Assembly (NCBI RefSeq): GCF_021725675.1
Contig: NZ_JAKJPO010000003.1
Location: 434,001-498,000 of the forward strand
Direction: 5' to 3'
From: Marilutibacter chinensis
GTDB lineage: Bacteria > Pseudomonadota > Gammaproteobacteria > Xanthomonadales > Xanthomonadaceae
DNA length: 64,000 nucleotides
Both the position numbers and the translations under genes were made by a program. The notes beneath the pieces were generated by a model. That model saw nothing but the letters and a program-made list of their open reading frames with translations. It was not told where the DNA came from and made no database searches. Positions 16,107 through 25,574 of the stretch are shown one piece after another. The first letter of the stretch is position 1; each line of letters begins with the position of its first letter.

Positions 16107-17327
16107 TCATCCACGGTCCCGAGGTGACGAGTCCCTTCGGATTGCATCATCCGCGGTGGACTGACCAGCCAAAGGTCCTGTTTGGGTTCGGTGGAAGTCC
16201 CCCATCGAATCACGGTCCGTATTTCTCGCAGTAGTAGCTACTGGCTGCATCGGCTGATAAGCCGGAGGCGCTCCATAGCCACCACCGCCACCACCGCCAC
16301 CACCCGAGTACGCCCCCATCTGCGGCGGACCGGTGTTCAGGTGCGCGCCCATCGTGGCATAGGCGCTGAACTGACCGAGTGAGCCCTGGAAGAAGTTCGC
16401 CGCCATCGGGGGCACGGTCAGTAGCAACAGGGTCAGGATCAGACCCATGCCACCCTGTTGCAGCGCGCGGCTGCTGTAACCCATCGACTCGCCGCCCAGC
16501 AGCAGGGTTCCGATCGCATCCGACGTCCACATGCCGGCAGCGACGTCCGTCACCATCCGCAGCGCGATCGACGTCATCGCGGCCAGCACCGCCATGCTGA
16601 ACATCGTGCCGATCCCGTACAGCAGCCAGCGCTGGAACAGGCTCTTGGTCGCATTGAACAGCAGGCACAGGATGAAGATCGGACCCAGGCCGATGAACAG
16701 CGCCATCGCCACCTGGTACATCAGCAGCAGCGCGCCGGCCACCAGCGCCGGGCCGCCGGTGCCGACCCCGACCATCGCGATCGCACGCTCCTTCTCGTTG
16801 CCCGCATCCAGGTCGCCGCCGGTTTCCAGCACGTCCAGGCTCGACATCGCCACCTGCATCCAGCCCAGGTTGCTGTCGATCTCATCTTCCGGCGAACCTT
16901 CCTCGCCGGTGATCACCCAGTAGATCCCGTCCTTCATGTCGGTGGTCACGTAGCGGGTGATCGGCTCGTCGAAGGCGCCGAACGACACCGCCGCGGTCAC
17001 GATCAGCACCGCGCGCAGCGTACCGGTCATCATCTGCATCAGCGGCTCGCGCATCTGCCCGGTGAGGACGCGGTAGCCCTGCACGAACACCCACAGCGTC
17101 AGCAGGGTCAGCGCGACCAGTTGCACCAGATCCATCACCCGGCCGATCACGCCCTCGCCGAACACCCGGATGTCATGCTCCAGGCGGTCCAGTACGTACT
17201 GGAAGAACACGAAGTCGCCGAAGTCGTCGATCAGAGACGCCTTCGGCATCAACCAGTCCCATGCGCCCTGGCCCAACAGGCCGGTGAAGATCTCGAATCC
17301 CTGCATCGTCATCTGCATTGTTTCCAT
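16107..17327 (-). CDS. virB6: T4SS inner-membrane protein VirB6
   Basis: Polytopic channel-base component of the T4SS inner-membrane complex. The 406 residues include at least five hydrophobic helices (for example LVQLVALTLLTLWVFVQGY and ALVAGALLLMYQVAMALFIG) and the TrbL/VirB6 pattern around GLGPIFILCLLF. The C-terminal 80 residues are cytosolic or periplasmic and Gly/Pro-rich, with a run of nine glycines. Last structural gene in the virB1-6 block, 64 bases after virB5. The start is uncertain: ATG 17327 is used, while a GTG at 17348 adds seven residues; neither has a strong Shine-Dalgarno. Confidence 0.9.
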   Translation of the reverse strand: METMQMTMQGFEIFTGLLGQGAWDWLMPKASLIDDFGDFVFFQYVLDRLEHDIRVFGEGVIGRVMDLVQLVALTLLTLWVFVQGYRVLTGQMREPLMQMMTGTLRAVLIVTAAVSFGAFDEPITRYVTTDMKDGIYWVITGEEGSPEDEIDSNLGWMQVAMSSLDVLETGGDLDAGNEKERAIAMVGVGTGGPALVAGALLLMYQVAMALFIGLGPIFILCLLFNATKSLFQRWLLYGIGTMFSMAVLAAMTSIALRMVTDVAAGMWTSDAIGTLLLGGESMGYSSRALQQGGMGLILTLLLLTVPPMAANFFQGSLGQFSAYATMGAHLNTGPPQMGAYSGGGGGGGGGYGAPPAYQPMQPVATTARNTDRDSMGDFHRTQTGPLAGQSTADDAIRRDSSPRDRG

Positions 17328-17391
17328 CGCTGTGGCCGACCGCTCCACGGGTGTGTTTCGGCGTGCCTATTGCATCGTTCCCGCACAGGCG

Positions 17392-18189
17392 TCAATCGTC
17401 ACATTGGCCGCCGCCGCACAACGCCTGGTACATCACCGCCGTGGCGGCAACCTTCGTCAGCAGGCCGGAATGGCCGCGCATGGCCGCGCGGCTCAGCGTG
17501 CCCTGGTTGATCTCTATCGCCTTTGCAAAGGTGTCATAGGCTTTCATCCGGGCATCGAACTCCTCGTTCGACTTGGCGATGTCGCCCTTGACCTTCTGCA
17601 GCTTCGCCGAATAGGCGTTCATCTCGCCCTCGGTCTTCTGCCCACCGGTAAAGCTGTTGCCAGCCTGGTTCAGCTCCTGATGCATCTGCGGCATGGTCTC
17701 CTGCAGATAGGCCACCATCTCGTTGTACTGCTTGTTGCGCATCCGCTGCAAAGAGGCGCAATACTCCCAGCGCTTCTGCTGGGGATTGTCCGACAGCGTG
17801 AAGCCGGTCATCCTGCCGAGCACGCCTGCCACGCCGCCGCCGTAGGCGTCGCCACAGCGCTCCTGCACCATGTAGTTTTCCTCGACCGGCTCCAGCGGCG
17901 TACCCTGCGGCAGGCCGAACGCAGACTGCATGTTCTGGATGTTGGACAGGAAACTGTTGTACTGCTGGGTGAACTGCTGGGCTTCTTTGAGCCACTGCTG
18001 CCCCTGTTCGCCCCAGCGAAGAGCCTCTGTACCGAACTCCTGTACTTGCACGGCGATATGCCCCACATCGACTACGGGAATACCTGAAGACACCGCGTTA
18101 CCCGAACCCAGCAGTCCACCCAGGGCCAGTGCCAGTATGGCCAGCCGCTGTTTGCCGGTTCGCCGACGGGAGGGGAATGCGTTCTTCAT
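17392..18189 (-). CDS. virB5: T4SS minor pilus component VirB5
   Basis: Periplasmic or pilus-tip VirB5/TraC-like protein, 265 residues, with a basic N-terminus and signal peptide (LAILALALGGLLGSGNA). The mature region is mostly helical, rich in Gln, with GIPVVDVGHIAVQ and WLKEAQQFTQQYNSFLSNIQ typical of the family. GGGAGC lies 8 bases before the ATG. Its place between virB4 and virB6 matches the Xanthomonadales order. VirB5 proteins are poorly conserved, so order supports the call as much as sequence. Confidence 0.88.
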   Translation of the reverse strand: MKNAFPSRRRTGKQRLAILALALGGLLGSGNAVSSGIPVVDVGHIAVQVQEFGTEALRWGEQGQQWLKEAQQFTQQYNSFLSNIQNMQSAFGLPQGTPLEPVEENYMVQERCGDAYGGGVAGVLGRMTGFTLSDNPQQKRWEYCASLQRMRNKQYNEMVAYLQETMPQMHQELNQAGNSFTGGQKTEGEMNAYSAKLQKVKGDIAKSNEEFDARMKAYDTFAKAIEINQGTLSRAAMRGHSGLLTKVAATAVMYQALCGGGQCDD

Positions 18190-18251
18190 GGTCGTGCTCC
18201 CTGGATGTCCTGATGTTGGGGTGTGACTCTTGTCGCTGGAAAACATGGTGA

Positions 18252-20717
18252 TCACGCCGTCGCGCCGATGCGCGGGCGTTCTTCGGTCTTGCCGCCGCCC
18301 TTGCCCGAGCCCTTGCGGTTCTCGTAGAAGTCCTCGAGCCACTGCTCGGGAGTCAGGTCGTCCGGCGTGGTGCGCAGGAAGCGCGCCTTGCGCTCCAGCA
18401 CGCCGTGCAGGATGTCGATGTTGTCGGTGCTGGCGGAGATCACCGCCAGCGCGTCATCCATGCCACGCAGGTTGAGCTGGCACACGGTGGCGCCGTGGCC
18501 CTGCTTGACCAGGAAGCAGCGGCTGCGTTCGTCCAGGCCCTTGATGACCTGGAACTCGGCCTCGGTCAGCTTCAGGCCTTCGATGTAGTCCTCGCGGCTG
18601 GCGTTCGGGTTGGGCAGCAGGATCATGGTCGCGGTCTGTTCGATCAGCGCCGCGGCGATGTCACTCTTGAGCGCGTCCTCGGGGCTCTGGGTCGCGAAGA
18701 TGCCCATGCCGTTCTGCTTTCGGATGGTCTTCTGCTTGTTCTTCGCGAATTCCTTGAGTCCGCCCTCGCCGTCGAGGATCTTCCAGAACTCGTCCATCAC
18801 GTAGATCAGGCGACGGCCGTCGATCAGCTCCTCGAGCCGGTGCAGCAGGTAGTTGATCACCGGCACCCGCACTTCGGGATTGTCGATGATGTCGGTGTAG
18901 TCAAAGCCGATGATGTTGGCCTTGTGCAGGTCGATGACGTCCTTCGGGTTGTCGAAGACCCAGCCCAGCGAATTGCCGGCCGTCCACTTGCGCATGCGCG
19001 CGAAGAGCCCGTCGTCGCCCATGTTGGGCAGGCTCTTCTGGAAGTTGGTCATCGAGCGCAGGTGCATCGGTGTGTCGAGCATGCTCTCGACCGCGCGGAA
19101 GATGTCCTCCTCCTCGCGCGCGGTGTATTCGCGCTTGCCGGCCAGCACCTTGATCAGGTCGGCGAGGAACTGGATGTTGGATTCGGTGCGCTCGCACTGG
19201 AAGGGGTTGAAGCCGGTCGGCTGGCCGTTCTCCAGCGCCAGGTAGTTGCCGCCGCAGGCACGCACGAAGATCTCCGCGCCGCGGTCCTTGTCGAAGAAGA
19301 AGATCGTCGGCGGCGGGTCGAGCTTCTGCGCCTGGCTGAGCAGGAAGTTGATCAGCGCGGTCTTGCCGGTACCGGACTTGCCGATCACCATCGTGTTGGC
19401 GATCGCCTTCTCGCCGAACGAATTCTCGGACGGATGCGTCGCGTGGAAGTTGAAGTAGTACGGTTGTCCGTTGGTGGCCTGCAGCACGGTGACGCATGGT
19501 CCCCACGGATTGTGGTCCTTCTTGCCCGCGCTGAAGTTGTGCAGCGGGCTCAGGCCGAGGAAGTTCAGCGAGCTCAGGTTGGCCAGACGGGTGCGGTATT
19601 TCCAGTTGCCCGGCAGCTGCGAGTAGAACGAGGCGGTGATCGCCCAGTCTTCCTTCGCGGACACGAAGCCCGCGTTGGAGAGTTCGGCGCGCGTCGTGGC
19701 CAGCTGCCGGCCGAGCGTCTCCTGGCTGTCGGCGTAGATGGCGATGATGAAGTGGTATTCGCCGAGCACGAAGTTGCCGGACGCGAGCTGGTCCATCGCC
19801 AGGTCCAGCTCGGCGATCTGGCTGACCGCCTTGTCGCCGGAGGAAATCATCATGCCCTTGGTGCGGTCGAGCACCTTGAGCGCATCCTGCCGCCCCATCG
19901 GGCTGAAGGAATGGGTGATGACGTACTCGAAGTCCAGGTACTTCAGGCCATTGAGGATGCCCGGATAGGTGCCCTCCGGATACTCCTTGAGATTGAGGAT
20001 GGCGCCGAAATGGTTCTTGCCGTTCGGCGTGCTGACGACGAAGTCGCCGGTCTTCACCGAGAACATCTGGCGGCTGACCGGCAGGTACTCCTGCACCGGC
20101 GCGGACAGCACCGGCACCGGCTCGTCGATGCGGTTGAGCAGATAGCCGAACAGCTCCAGGGTCTCGGAGAACACCACGCCGTTCTCCGCCTCGTACATGC
20201 CCAGGCGACGCGGCGCGTATTCCTTGAGCACGGCCTCGACGTTGCCGGCCAGTTCCAGCAGCTTGGTCACTGCCTGGTCCTGCTCCGCCTTCAGACGTTC
20301 CAGGTCGGAGCTCTTCTCCATGAAGGTCTTGCTGCCGCCCACGATCGGCCGGTAGAGCATGGTCAGGTACAGCTCGTTGACCATGATCTTCTGCGACGAC
20401 AGCGCGCCGTAGTAGTCGTCGGAGAGCTTCTGGTTGAAGGCCTGGTTGAACTTGCTGTCGGACCGGATCCGGCGCCGGCGCCGGATGTCGTGCACCCAGA
20501 ACGCCACGTTGACGAAGTCGGGCGCACGCAGTGTCTGCAGCATGCGGTTGAACACGTTGTGACGGTGTTCGATCTCCCACTCGTCGCGGCCCACGAACGG
20601 CAGGCCGCCGAGGCTCCAGCTCAGCAGGAAGTCGCCCCCGGTGGTCTTGACCACCGAAGGCGAGACGTGGCTGGAGAGCGGGACGAATTCGCTGACGGGC
20701 GTGTCGGGATTAAACAT
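18252..20717 (-). CDS. virB4: T4SS ATPase VirB4
   Basis: Cytosolic AAA-type ATPase that powers pilus assembly and substrate entry, 821 residues. The N-terminal CagE/TrbE/VirB domain covers about 1-400. The C-terminal motor has Walker A (GKSGTGKT) near residue 440 and Walker B in RRLIYVMDEFWK, then the Gln-containing motif IFATQSPEDAL. The chosen ATG has AGGA 8 bases upstream and overlaps the end of virB3 by 8 bases; the length is normal. Confidence 0.95.
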   Translation of the reverse strand: MFNPDTPVSEFVPLSSHVSPSVVKTTGGDFLLSWSLGGLPFVGRDEWEIEHRHNVFNRMLQTLRAPDFVNVAFWVHDIRRRRRIRSDSKFNQAFNQKLSDDYYGALSSQKIMVNELYLTMLYRPIVGGSKTFMEKSSDLERLKAEQDQAVTKLLELAGNVEAVLKEYAPRRLGMYEAENGVVFSETLELFGYLLNRIDEPVPVLSAPVQEYLPVSRQMFSVKTGDFVVSTPNGKNHFGAILNLKEYPEGTYPGILNGLKYLDFEYVITHSFSPMGRQDALKVLDRTKGMMISSGDKAVSQIAELDLAMDQLASGNFVLGEYHFIIAIYADSQETLGRQLATTRAELSNAGFVSAKEDWAITASFYSQLPGNWKYRTRLANLSSLNFLGLSPLHNFSAGKKDHNPWGPCVTVLQATNGQPYYFNFHATHPSENSFGEKAIANTMVIGKSGTGKTALINFLLSQAQKLDPPPTIFFFDKDRGAEIFVRACGGNYLALENGQPTGFNPFQCERTESNIQFLADLIKVLAGKREYTAREEEDIFRAVESMLDTPMHLRSMTNFQKSLPNMGDDGLFARMRKWTAGNSLGWVFDNPKDVIDLHKANIIGFDYTDIIDNPEVRVPVINYLLHRLEELIDGRRLIYVMDEFWKILDGEGGLKEFAKNKQKTIRKQNGMGIFATQSPEDALKSDIAAALIEQTATMILLPNPNASREDYIEGLKLTEAEFQVIKGLDERSRCFLVKQGHGATVCQLNLRGMDDALAVISASTDNIDILHGVLERKARFLRTTPDDLTPEQWLEDFYENRKGSGKGGGKTEERPRIGATA

Positions 20718-21048
20718 GCGGCGTTTCCTGTCTGCACCCACGGATATCCAGAGTCGGGCGGTCGCGGTACGGATTCGGTGTGCAGACCCACATGCCGTCG
20801 TGCTCGCGGATGTTGCGGATGCGGGTCCGCACCTGCAGGCGCAGCCCCAGAAGGCGGAAGATCATCTCGTCGCGCCGGGTCAGCTGGCGCATGATGAAGA
20901 CGATCACCGGAATCAGGAACAGGACCAGCAGGTTGGTGTACATGGCCAACAGCAGGCACCCGCCCGCTCCGATGAAGAACGGGACGTAGGGCACGCCCAG
21001 GAACATGGGCGGACGGGTGCAGCCGCGGAACAGTACGTTCTTCTGCAT
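20710..21048 (-). CDS. virB3: T4SS inner-membrane protein VirB3
   Basis: Small inner-membrane partner of VirB4, 112 residues. It starts MQKNVLFRGCTRPPMFLGVP, the usual VirB3 opening, followed by two adjacent helices (FFIGAGGCLLLAMYTNLLVLFLIPVIVFI) and a cytosolic tail. The ATG overlaps the virB2 stop by one base, and the 3' end overlaps virB4, so virB2-3-4 translation is coupled. Confidence 0.93.
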   Translation of the reverse strand: MQKNVLFRGCTRPPMFLGVPYVPFFIGAGGCLLLAMYTNLLVLFLIPVIVFIMRQLTRRDEMIFRLLGLRLQVRTRIRNIREHDGMWVCTPNPYRDRPTLDIRGCRQETPHV

Positions 21049-21437
21049 CAGGCGACGAAGTTCAGGGCCTGCTGCACGATCATCGTCGTGCCGCCGCTGG
21101 TGCACTCGCCGTACTCGTCACCGAGGATCCAGCCGGCCAGCTGGCCCGCGCCACCGATCAGCAGGCCGCCGATCAGGATCGGCGCGACTTCGCTGATGCG
21201 CTTGTGGGCGAAGGCGATCTGGTAGCCGGCGAAGATGATGGCAATGGTCACCACCGCGATCGAGGCGATGCCGAGCAAGCCGACGATCTGGTCGAGGAAG
21301 CCGCAGGTCTGGCCTTCGAAGTCGCGGTCCTGGGCGAACGCCAGATCCGGCACGGCCAGGCAGGCGACGAATGCCACGGCCATGAGTGCGGCCTGTGCCG
21401 CCTGCTTGCTCTGATGGGTCATGAGATCCAGTTTCAT
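21048..21437 (-). CDS. virB2: T4SS pilin VirB2
   Basis: Major pilin precursor of 129 residues. A long N-terminal signal ends near LAFA-QD. The mature pilin has two hydrophobic helices (IVGLLGIASIAVVTIAIIFA and ISEVAPILIGGLLIGGAG), plus two cysteines and an extended C-terminal tail. A strong ribosome-binding region (AAGGAGCAAGGAA) precedes the ATG. Third gene-sized unit of the virB1-6 block. Confidence 0.93.
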   Translation of the reverse strand: MKLDLMTHQSKQAAQAALMAVAFVACLAVPDLAFAQDRDFEGQTCGFLDQIVGLLGIASIAVVTIAIIFAGYQIAFAHKRISEVAPILIGGLLIGGAGQLAGWILGDEYGECTSGGTTMIVQQALNFVA

Positions 21438-21504
21438 TTCCTTGCTCCTTACTTTTGTGATGATCAACAGGGGGTGGTGCTCGACGGGCCCGGACAGCGA
21501 CCCG

Positions 21505-22419
21505 CTAGAAAACAAACGCCTCGTCCCTGCCTCCTTCCTTGGACGCGGTGGAACCCGAGACAGCGGAACCGGCGGGGGTGGAACTCGCGACAACGGCATC
21601 GGCACTTGCAGACCCGGCGGCAGGCGAGGGCGGCAGCGCAGATGCGGAAATGGGTGTGGGAGGGGGCGAGGGCGGTGCACCGACCAGCTGCACCTTGACC
21701 GGAGCGGGCTCCGGCATCTGCCCGACCACGGGGCCGGGGCCGGGCGCCTGCGCCGCCAACGTCTGGACCGGCTGCCAGGAGGACGACGGCGTGCCGGCCG
21801 TGTCAGGATCGGCAGGGGATGCAGGCGGCGTGGGCGCGGTGACGGGGGGCGGCGCGGCGGCCTCCGGCTGCATGCGCCGCGTCAGCAGCGATGCAGTGGT
21901 CGCGACCGCCCGCGATGGACGCGCTCCGCCCGCGGCGCGGGGCGACGCGGCCGCCAGCGAGATCGCCTGGACGCCGGCATTGGTGTCGGTTCCCATCGAG
22001 GCCATCACCTTCTGCACGTAGCCGTGCCGGAAGCCGGTGACGAAGTTCCCCGAGTAGTAGCAGCTGAAGGCCTTGCCCCAGTCGCCATCGGCCCGCTGGT
22101 GGCACTCGGCGAGGATGCGGGCGCCCGCCTGCAGGTTCGGGCAGGTCTGGAACGCACGTTCGTAGCTGGACAGGCCGTACTTGGCCAGGTTGTAGCGGTT
22201 GACCTGGGCCAGACCGACCGAGAAGTTGTAGCCCTTCTCCTCGAGCATGCGCGCGGTCGCGAGCGCCTCGGCCAGGCTCCGCGGCTGACGCACCAGGCGG
22301 CCGCCGACGACACCGATCGCATAGGGATTGAACGACGACTCGACCTGGACGACGTGCCGCATGATCTCGCCGGGGACCGCAAGGTCCCAGCATCCCATCA
22401 TTTCCATGCCTGGCAACAC
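21505..22419 (-). CDS. virB1: T4SS lytic transglycosylase VirB1
   Basis: Muramidase that opens peptidoglycan for T4SS assembly. Residues about 10-150 carry the SLT fold: IMRHVVQVESSFNPYAIGVV with the catalytic Glu, YNFSVGLAQVNRYNL, and the late CYYSGNF. Residues 150-304 form a Pro/Ala-rich extension common in VirB1 proteins, probably unstructured. A GTG at 22419 is chosen because AGGAGG sits 7 bases upstream; ATG 22407 is too far from it. No obvious Sec signal is seen at this start, unlike many VirB1 proteins. Confidence 0.9.
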   Translation of the reverse strand: MLPGMEMMGCWDLAVPGEIMRHVVQVESSFNPYAIGVVGGRLVRQPRSLAEALATARMLEEKGYNFSVGLAQVNRYNLAKYGLSSYERAFQTCPNLQAGARILAECHQRADGDWGKAFSCYYSGNFVTGFRHGYVQKVMASMGTDTNAGVQAISLAAASPRAAGGARPSRAVATTASLLTRRMQPEAAAPPPVTAPTPPASPADPDTAGTPSSSWQPVQTLAAQAPGPGPVVGQMPEPAPVKVQLVGAPPSPPPTPISASALPPSPAAGSASADAVVASSTPAGSAVSGSTASKEGGRDEAFVF

Positions 22420-22583
22420 GCCATCACCTCCTTGTTTCCTCGTGCCCACGGCAATGCGCGGGCACCCCCCTGACTCTGGCTGACGTGTCCGGGGCCCGGG
22501 TATGGGCAGCGCCTCCATGCGCGCGGACTGGGCGCCAAGGTACCATACGTCGACGTCTTGAAGAATCCCCGTTCGTCGCTCAC
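22398..22583 (-). CDS. Possible small coupled ORF between virB11 and virB1
   Basis: A GTG overlaps the virB11 stop by four bases (GTGA) and has GGAGG 6 bases upstream. It opens a 61-codon frame (MSDERGFFKTSTYGTLAPSP...) that ends inside the virB1 start. The first 20 codons are GC3-rich, the later ones less so. No family is recognised. It may be a real small T4SS gene, a translational bridge that carries ribosomes from virB11 to virB1, or chance. Confidence 0.3.
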   Translation of the reverse strand: MSDERGFFKTSTYGTLAPSPRAWRRCPYPGPGHVSQSQGGARALPWARGNKEVMACCQAWK

Positions 22584-23632
22584 GGCCCGCCTCCCGTCTC
22601 CCCCATCGCCCGGCGGGGGTCGAAATCGATGCCCGTGATATAGCGGCGGCCGGCATGCGCCTTGATGTGGACGACGATGTCGATCGTCATCATCAGCAGC
22701 CGCTTGATCACCGCGAACTCCAGCCCCGAGCCCTCGCTGGAAGCCTTGACCATCAGCGCGAGCTGGTCCCAGGCCTGGGTGGTGCTGCCGGCGTGGCAGC
22801 TGGTGATCGAGCCGGGGTGGCCGGAGGCGCAATTGCGGATGAAGTAGAACGATTCGTCGCCGCGCAGCTCGGCCAGGATGATCCTGTCCGGCTTCATGCG
22901 CAGGCAGGCCTCCATGCAGGTCTTGGCGCTCACGTTGCTGGCGCTCTGCCCGCCCTTGGAATACAGCAGGTGGACGATGTTCGGCTGGCGGATGAACAGC
23001 TCGCGCGCGTCCTCGATCGTGACCAGACGCTCGTTGTCAGGAATGTGGTTGACCAGCGACTTCATGAACGTGGTCTTGCCGCTGCCGGTCGCACCGGCGA
23101 CCACGACGTTCTTGTGATAGACCACGGCCTTGCGGAAGAACTCGGCGTAGTTCTTCGCCTCGCGCAGTTCCAGCAGCTCGCGGTCGTGATCGCTGATCTC
23201 CCCGGTGTCCTCGAGGATCTCGCCGAAAAAGCCGTCCCGTTCGTACTGCTCCAGCGACTTGCTGAACTTCGCCGGCAGGCGGATGGTGATCGAGACCTTG
23301 CCGGGATCGCAGGCCGGCGGGATCACGAACTGGGCGCGCTGGCCGGTCGGAAAGGTCAACGACACCATCGGGTCGGCATCGGTGATGCGCTGACCCGTAT
23401 TGCTCTCGTTGACGACCGCGGTGCAGAACTGGCGCGCGCGCTCGAAGGTCAGCGACGGAACTTCGACCCGCTGCCAGCCGGCGCTGACGGTTTCCAGGTA
23501 CAGCTCACCTGGCTTGTTGATGCATATTTCGGTGACGTCCGCCGAACGCAGGTACTCCCCGATCCCGAGCACCTGGTACTGGTACTCGAGAAAGTCGTTG
23601 GAGACCTGGGCCGGAGCGGATCCGCTGTCCAT
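22580..23632 (-). CDS. virB11: T4SS ATPase VirB11
   Basis: Hexameric traffic ATPase at the cytosolic face, 350 residues. Walker A is GATGSGKTT at 180-188, followed by the Asp box VTIEDARELF, Walker B RMKPDRIILAELRG and the His box SGHPGSITSCHAGS. The N-terminal domain (1-140) contains FPTGQRAQFVIPP. Follows virB10 after 26 bases. Confidence 0.96.
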   Translation of the reverse strand: MDSGSAPAQVSNDFLEYQYQVLGIGEYLRSADVTEICINKPGELYLETVSAGWQRVEVPSLTFERARQFCTAVVNESNTGQRITDADPMVSLTFPTGQRAQFVIPPACDPGKVSITIRLPAKFSKSLEQYERDGFFGEILEDTGEISDHDRELLELREAKNYAEFFRKAVVYHKNVVVAGATGSGKTTFMKSLVNHIPDNERLVTIEDARELFIRQPNIVHLLYSKGGQSASNVSAKTCMEACLRMKPDRIILAELRGDESFYFIRNCASGHPGSITSCHAGSTTQAWDQLALMVKASSEGSGLEFAVIKRLLMMTIDIVVHIKAHAGRRYITGIDFDPRRAMGETGGGP

Positions 23633-23658
23633 CGGGCATCACTGTTCAGGGCCGCGCG

Positions 23659-24807
23659 TCAGCGCAGCACGGCCGAGAAGTCGACGTCCTGGGCGACATA
23701 GACATTGACGACCTCGCCCTGGTTGATGGTGACCGTCGGAGGACGGGCCATGCTCTTGTCCAGCGCCGCGTTCGCCAGCCGTTCCATCGTCCGCGCGGTG
23801 TTGCTCTCGTAAGGGCTCTGCACGACGGTTCCGTTGCTGATGTCGACCTGCTGCGGTCCATGCTTGGCGCCGGCGTACTTGAACGCATCGCTGAGCATGC
23901 TGATCAGCAGGGCCGACGTGATCCGCTGCGGCCAATGGGCGTCGTAATGACCCGGATGCCCGGAACTGCCCAGGTTGTCGACGCCCGGACTGCTCATGTT
24001 GATGTCGAGGCCGGTCGGCGTGGTGATGCGGTCCCACACGACCGCGACCCGTTCTCCGCCCACCGCGCTGGAACCGTAGGTGCCCAGCACCTTCGACCCC
24101 TTGGGCAGGAGCAGACGGCGGCCGTTGATGGAATACACCGGCTCGGTGACGATGCAGGAGGTGAACCCCGGCACGTCGGTGACCACCCGCGTTTCCAGGA
24201 CGCAGCGGATGTAGGTGCCGCGCACCAGCAGGGTGTCGGGCTTGTACAGCGGCTGCGCGCTGGCCCTGCCCCTGCGCATCTGGCTGGTGGCATCGCCATC
24301 TGCGCTCAGGCCATCGGGCATCTGCGGCGGCGTGGTGGTCGCCTCGCTGACTCCGCCACGGTCGGCTCCCTGGATCCGACGCTCCAGGAGGGTGGGCCCT
24401 CGCGGTCCGGCCGGCTGCGCGACTGGCTGCGGCGACGGCTCCGGCGGCATCGGAATCTCGGCCAGCGGCACCGGTGCCGGCGCGCTCTCGGGCGGGAGCT
24501 GCGGCAGTGTCACGTCCTGCGGTGCGTCGGGGATCACCACGCGCTCTTCCTTCGGCGCCGGCGCACGCTCGGAGTCGCCGCCGCCGAACATGCCGCGTGC
24601 AAGCCAGACCGCCGTCAGCACCAGCAAACCGACGATACCGGCCAGGTACATCAGCGCCTTGCGGTTCAGGCGCTGGGCGTCGTCGGCCCGGAGCTGGGGG
24701 GCTTCCGCATCGAGGTTGGGCGCGCCTTGCTGCCAGTTGGCCGAGTAGGGATTCGCCTGCGGCTCATGCGCATCGCCGGGAGGATTGTTGGGCGTGTTCT
24801 GGCTCAC
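23659..24807 (-). CDS. virB10: T4SS core complex protein VirB10
   Basis: Spans both membranes and links inner-membrane energy to the outer-membrane pore; 382 residues. A cytosolic N-terminus of about 50 residues precedes one helix (YLAGIVGLLVLTAVWLA), then a long Pro-rich periplasmic linker (70-150) and the TrbI/VirB10 beta-barrel domain with RGTYIRCVLETRVVTDVPG, GSKVLGTYG and the C-terminal VVNVYVAQDVDFS. The start overlaps virB9's stop by ATGA. Confidence 0.96.
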   Translation of the reverse strand: MSQNTPNNPPGDAHEPQANPYSANWQQGAPNLDAEAPQLRADDAQRLNRKALMYLAGIVGLLVLTAVWLARGMFGGGDSERAPAPKEERVVIPDAPQDVTLPQLPPESAPAPVPLAEIPMPPEPSPQPVAQPAGPRGPTLLERRIQGADRGGVSEATTTPPQMPDGLSADGDATSQMRRGRASAQPLYKPDTLLVRGTYIRCVLETRVVTDVPGFTSCIVTEPVYSINGRRLLLPKGSKVLGTYGSSAVGGERVAVVWDRITTPTGLDINMSSPGVDNLGSSGHPGHYDAHWPQRITSALLISMLSDAFKYAGAKHGPQQVDISNGTVVQSPYESNTARTMERLANAALDKSMARPPTVTINQGEVVNVYVAQDVDFSAVLR

Positions 24808-25574
24808 TTTTGCTGCCTCCTGCGCAGGCCGACGACGTTCTTGCCGTGACGGATCACCAGGTAGGGATAGGTGCCGTGGACGACGATGGTGTTGCCCTCG
24901 ACGGTCGTGTTGATGATGAAGTCGTCGCTATGCTCGCGTTCGCGGCCGAAGACCGCCGGAAAATTGCCGGTCGGGAACTCGGTCAGGTCGCTCATGCGCA
25001 CATAGGTGAAACGGCCATCGTCGTAGACGGTCGTCGGCACCAGCCATTTCGGCGCCCGCCTGGGCGCCGAGAACTCGTAGTCGAAGTTGTAGCCGCGGTC
25101 GGGGTCGATTGCGGTCTCGATCTCGCTCTCCGGCTCCTCGACCGCCGCCGTCGCGGCGGCGAACTCGGTTCCGCTCGGATATACGAACTTGATCTTGTAC
25201 TGGACGCCGGCGGACTTGGCCTGCTCCAGCGCGCGCCAGTCGGTCGCGACCACCTTGAGTTCGAATATGTACGAGTTGGTCGCCGTGCGCACCATCATGT
25301 TGGTGTCGACGTCGACGTTGTTCGGGCGCAGATAGAACACGTTGCCGCGGCGGGTCAGGTCCCAGCCGCTGCTGAAGCCGGTGCTGTAGTCCAGGACTTC
25401 CTCGTGCGGACTCAGTTCGATCTGGGTGGTGATGCCCAACCCTGTCCGCACCGGATAGATGCGGTCGGGCCCGTATTCGTATTCCTGGACGGCCTGCGCG
25501 GCCGCGGGCGCGGCAGTGCAGGCGAGGGCCAGGAACAGGCCGATACGCAGAAGCAGCTGGCTCGGGTGACTCAT
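24804..25574 (-). CDS. virB9: T4SS core complex protein VirB9
   Basis: Periplasmic/outer-membrane ring component, 256 residues, with a signal peptide ending APAAAQA. Family features include HEEVLDYSTGFSSGWDL, an ATDW segment and the C-terminal domain with PTTVYDDGRFTYV and a final VRHGKNVVGLRR-like strand. It overlaps virB8 and virB10 by four bases each, so the three are tightly coupled. Confidence 0.95.
   Translation of the reverse strand: MSHPSQLLLRIGLFLALACTAAPAAAQAVQEYEYGPDRIYPVRTGLGITTQIELSPHEEVLDYSTGFSSGWDLTRRGNVFYLRPNNVDVDTNMMVRTATNSYIFELKVVATDWRALEQAKSAGVQYKIKFVYPSGTEFAAATAAVEEPESEIETAIDPDRGYNFDYEFSAPRRAPKWLVPTTVYDDGRFTYVRMSDLTEFPTGNFPAVFGREREHSDDFIINTTVEGNTIVVHGTYPYLVIRHGKNVVGLRRRQQK

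Noticed and set aside
18405-20894. 829-codon plus-strand ORF over virB4
   Set aside because: Antisense shadow; virB4 has all ATPase motifs.
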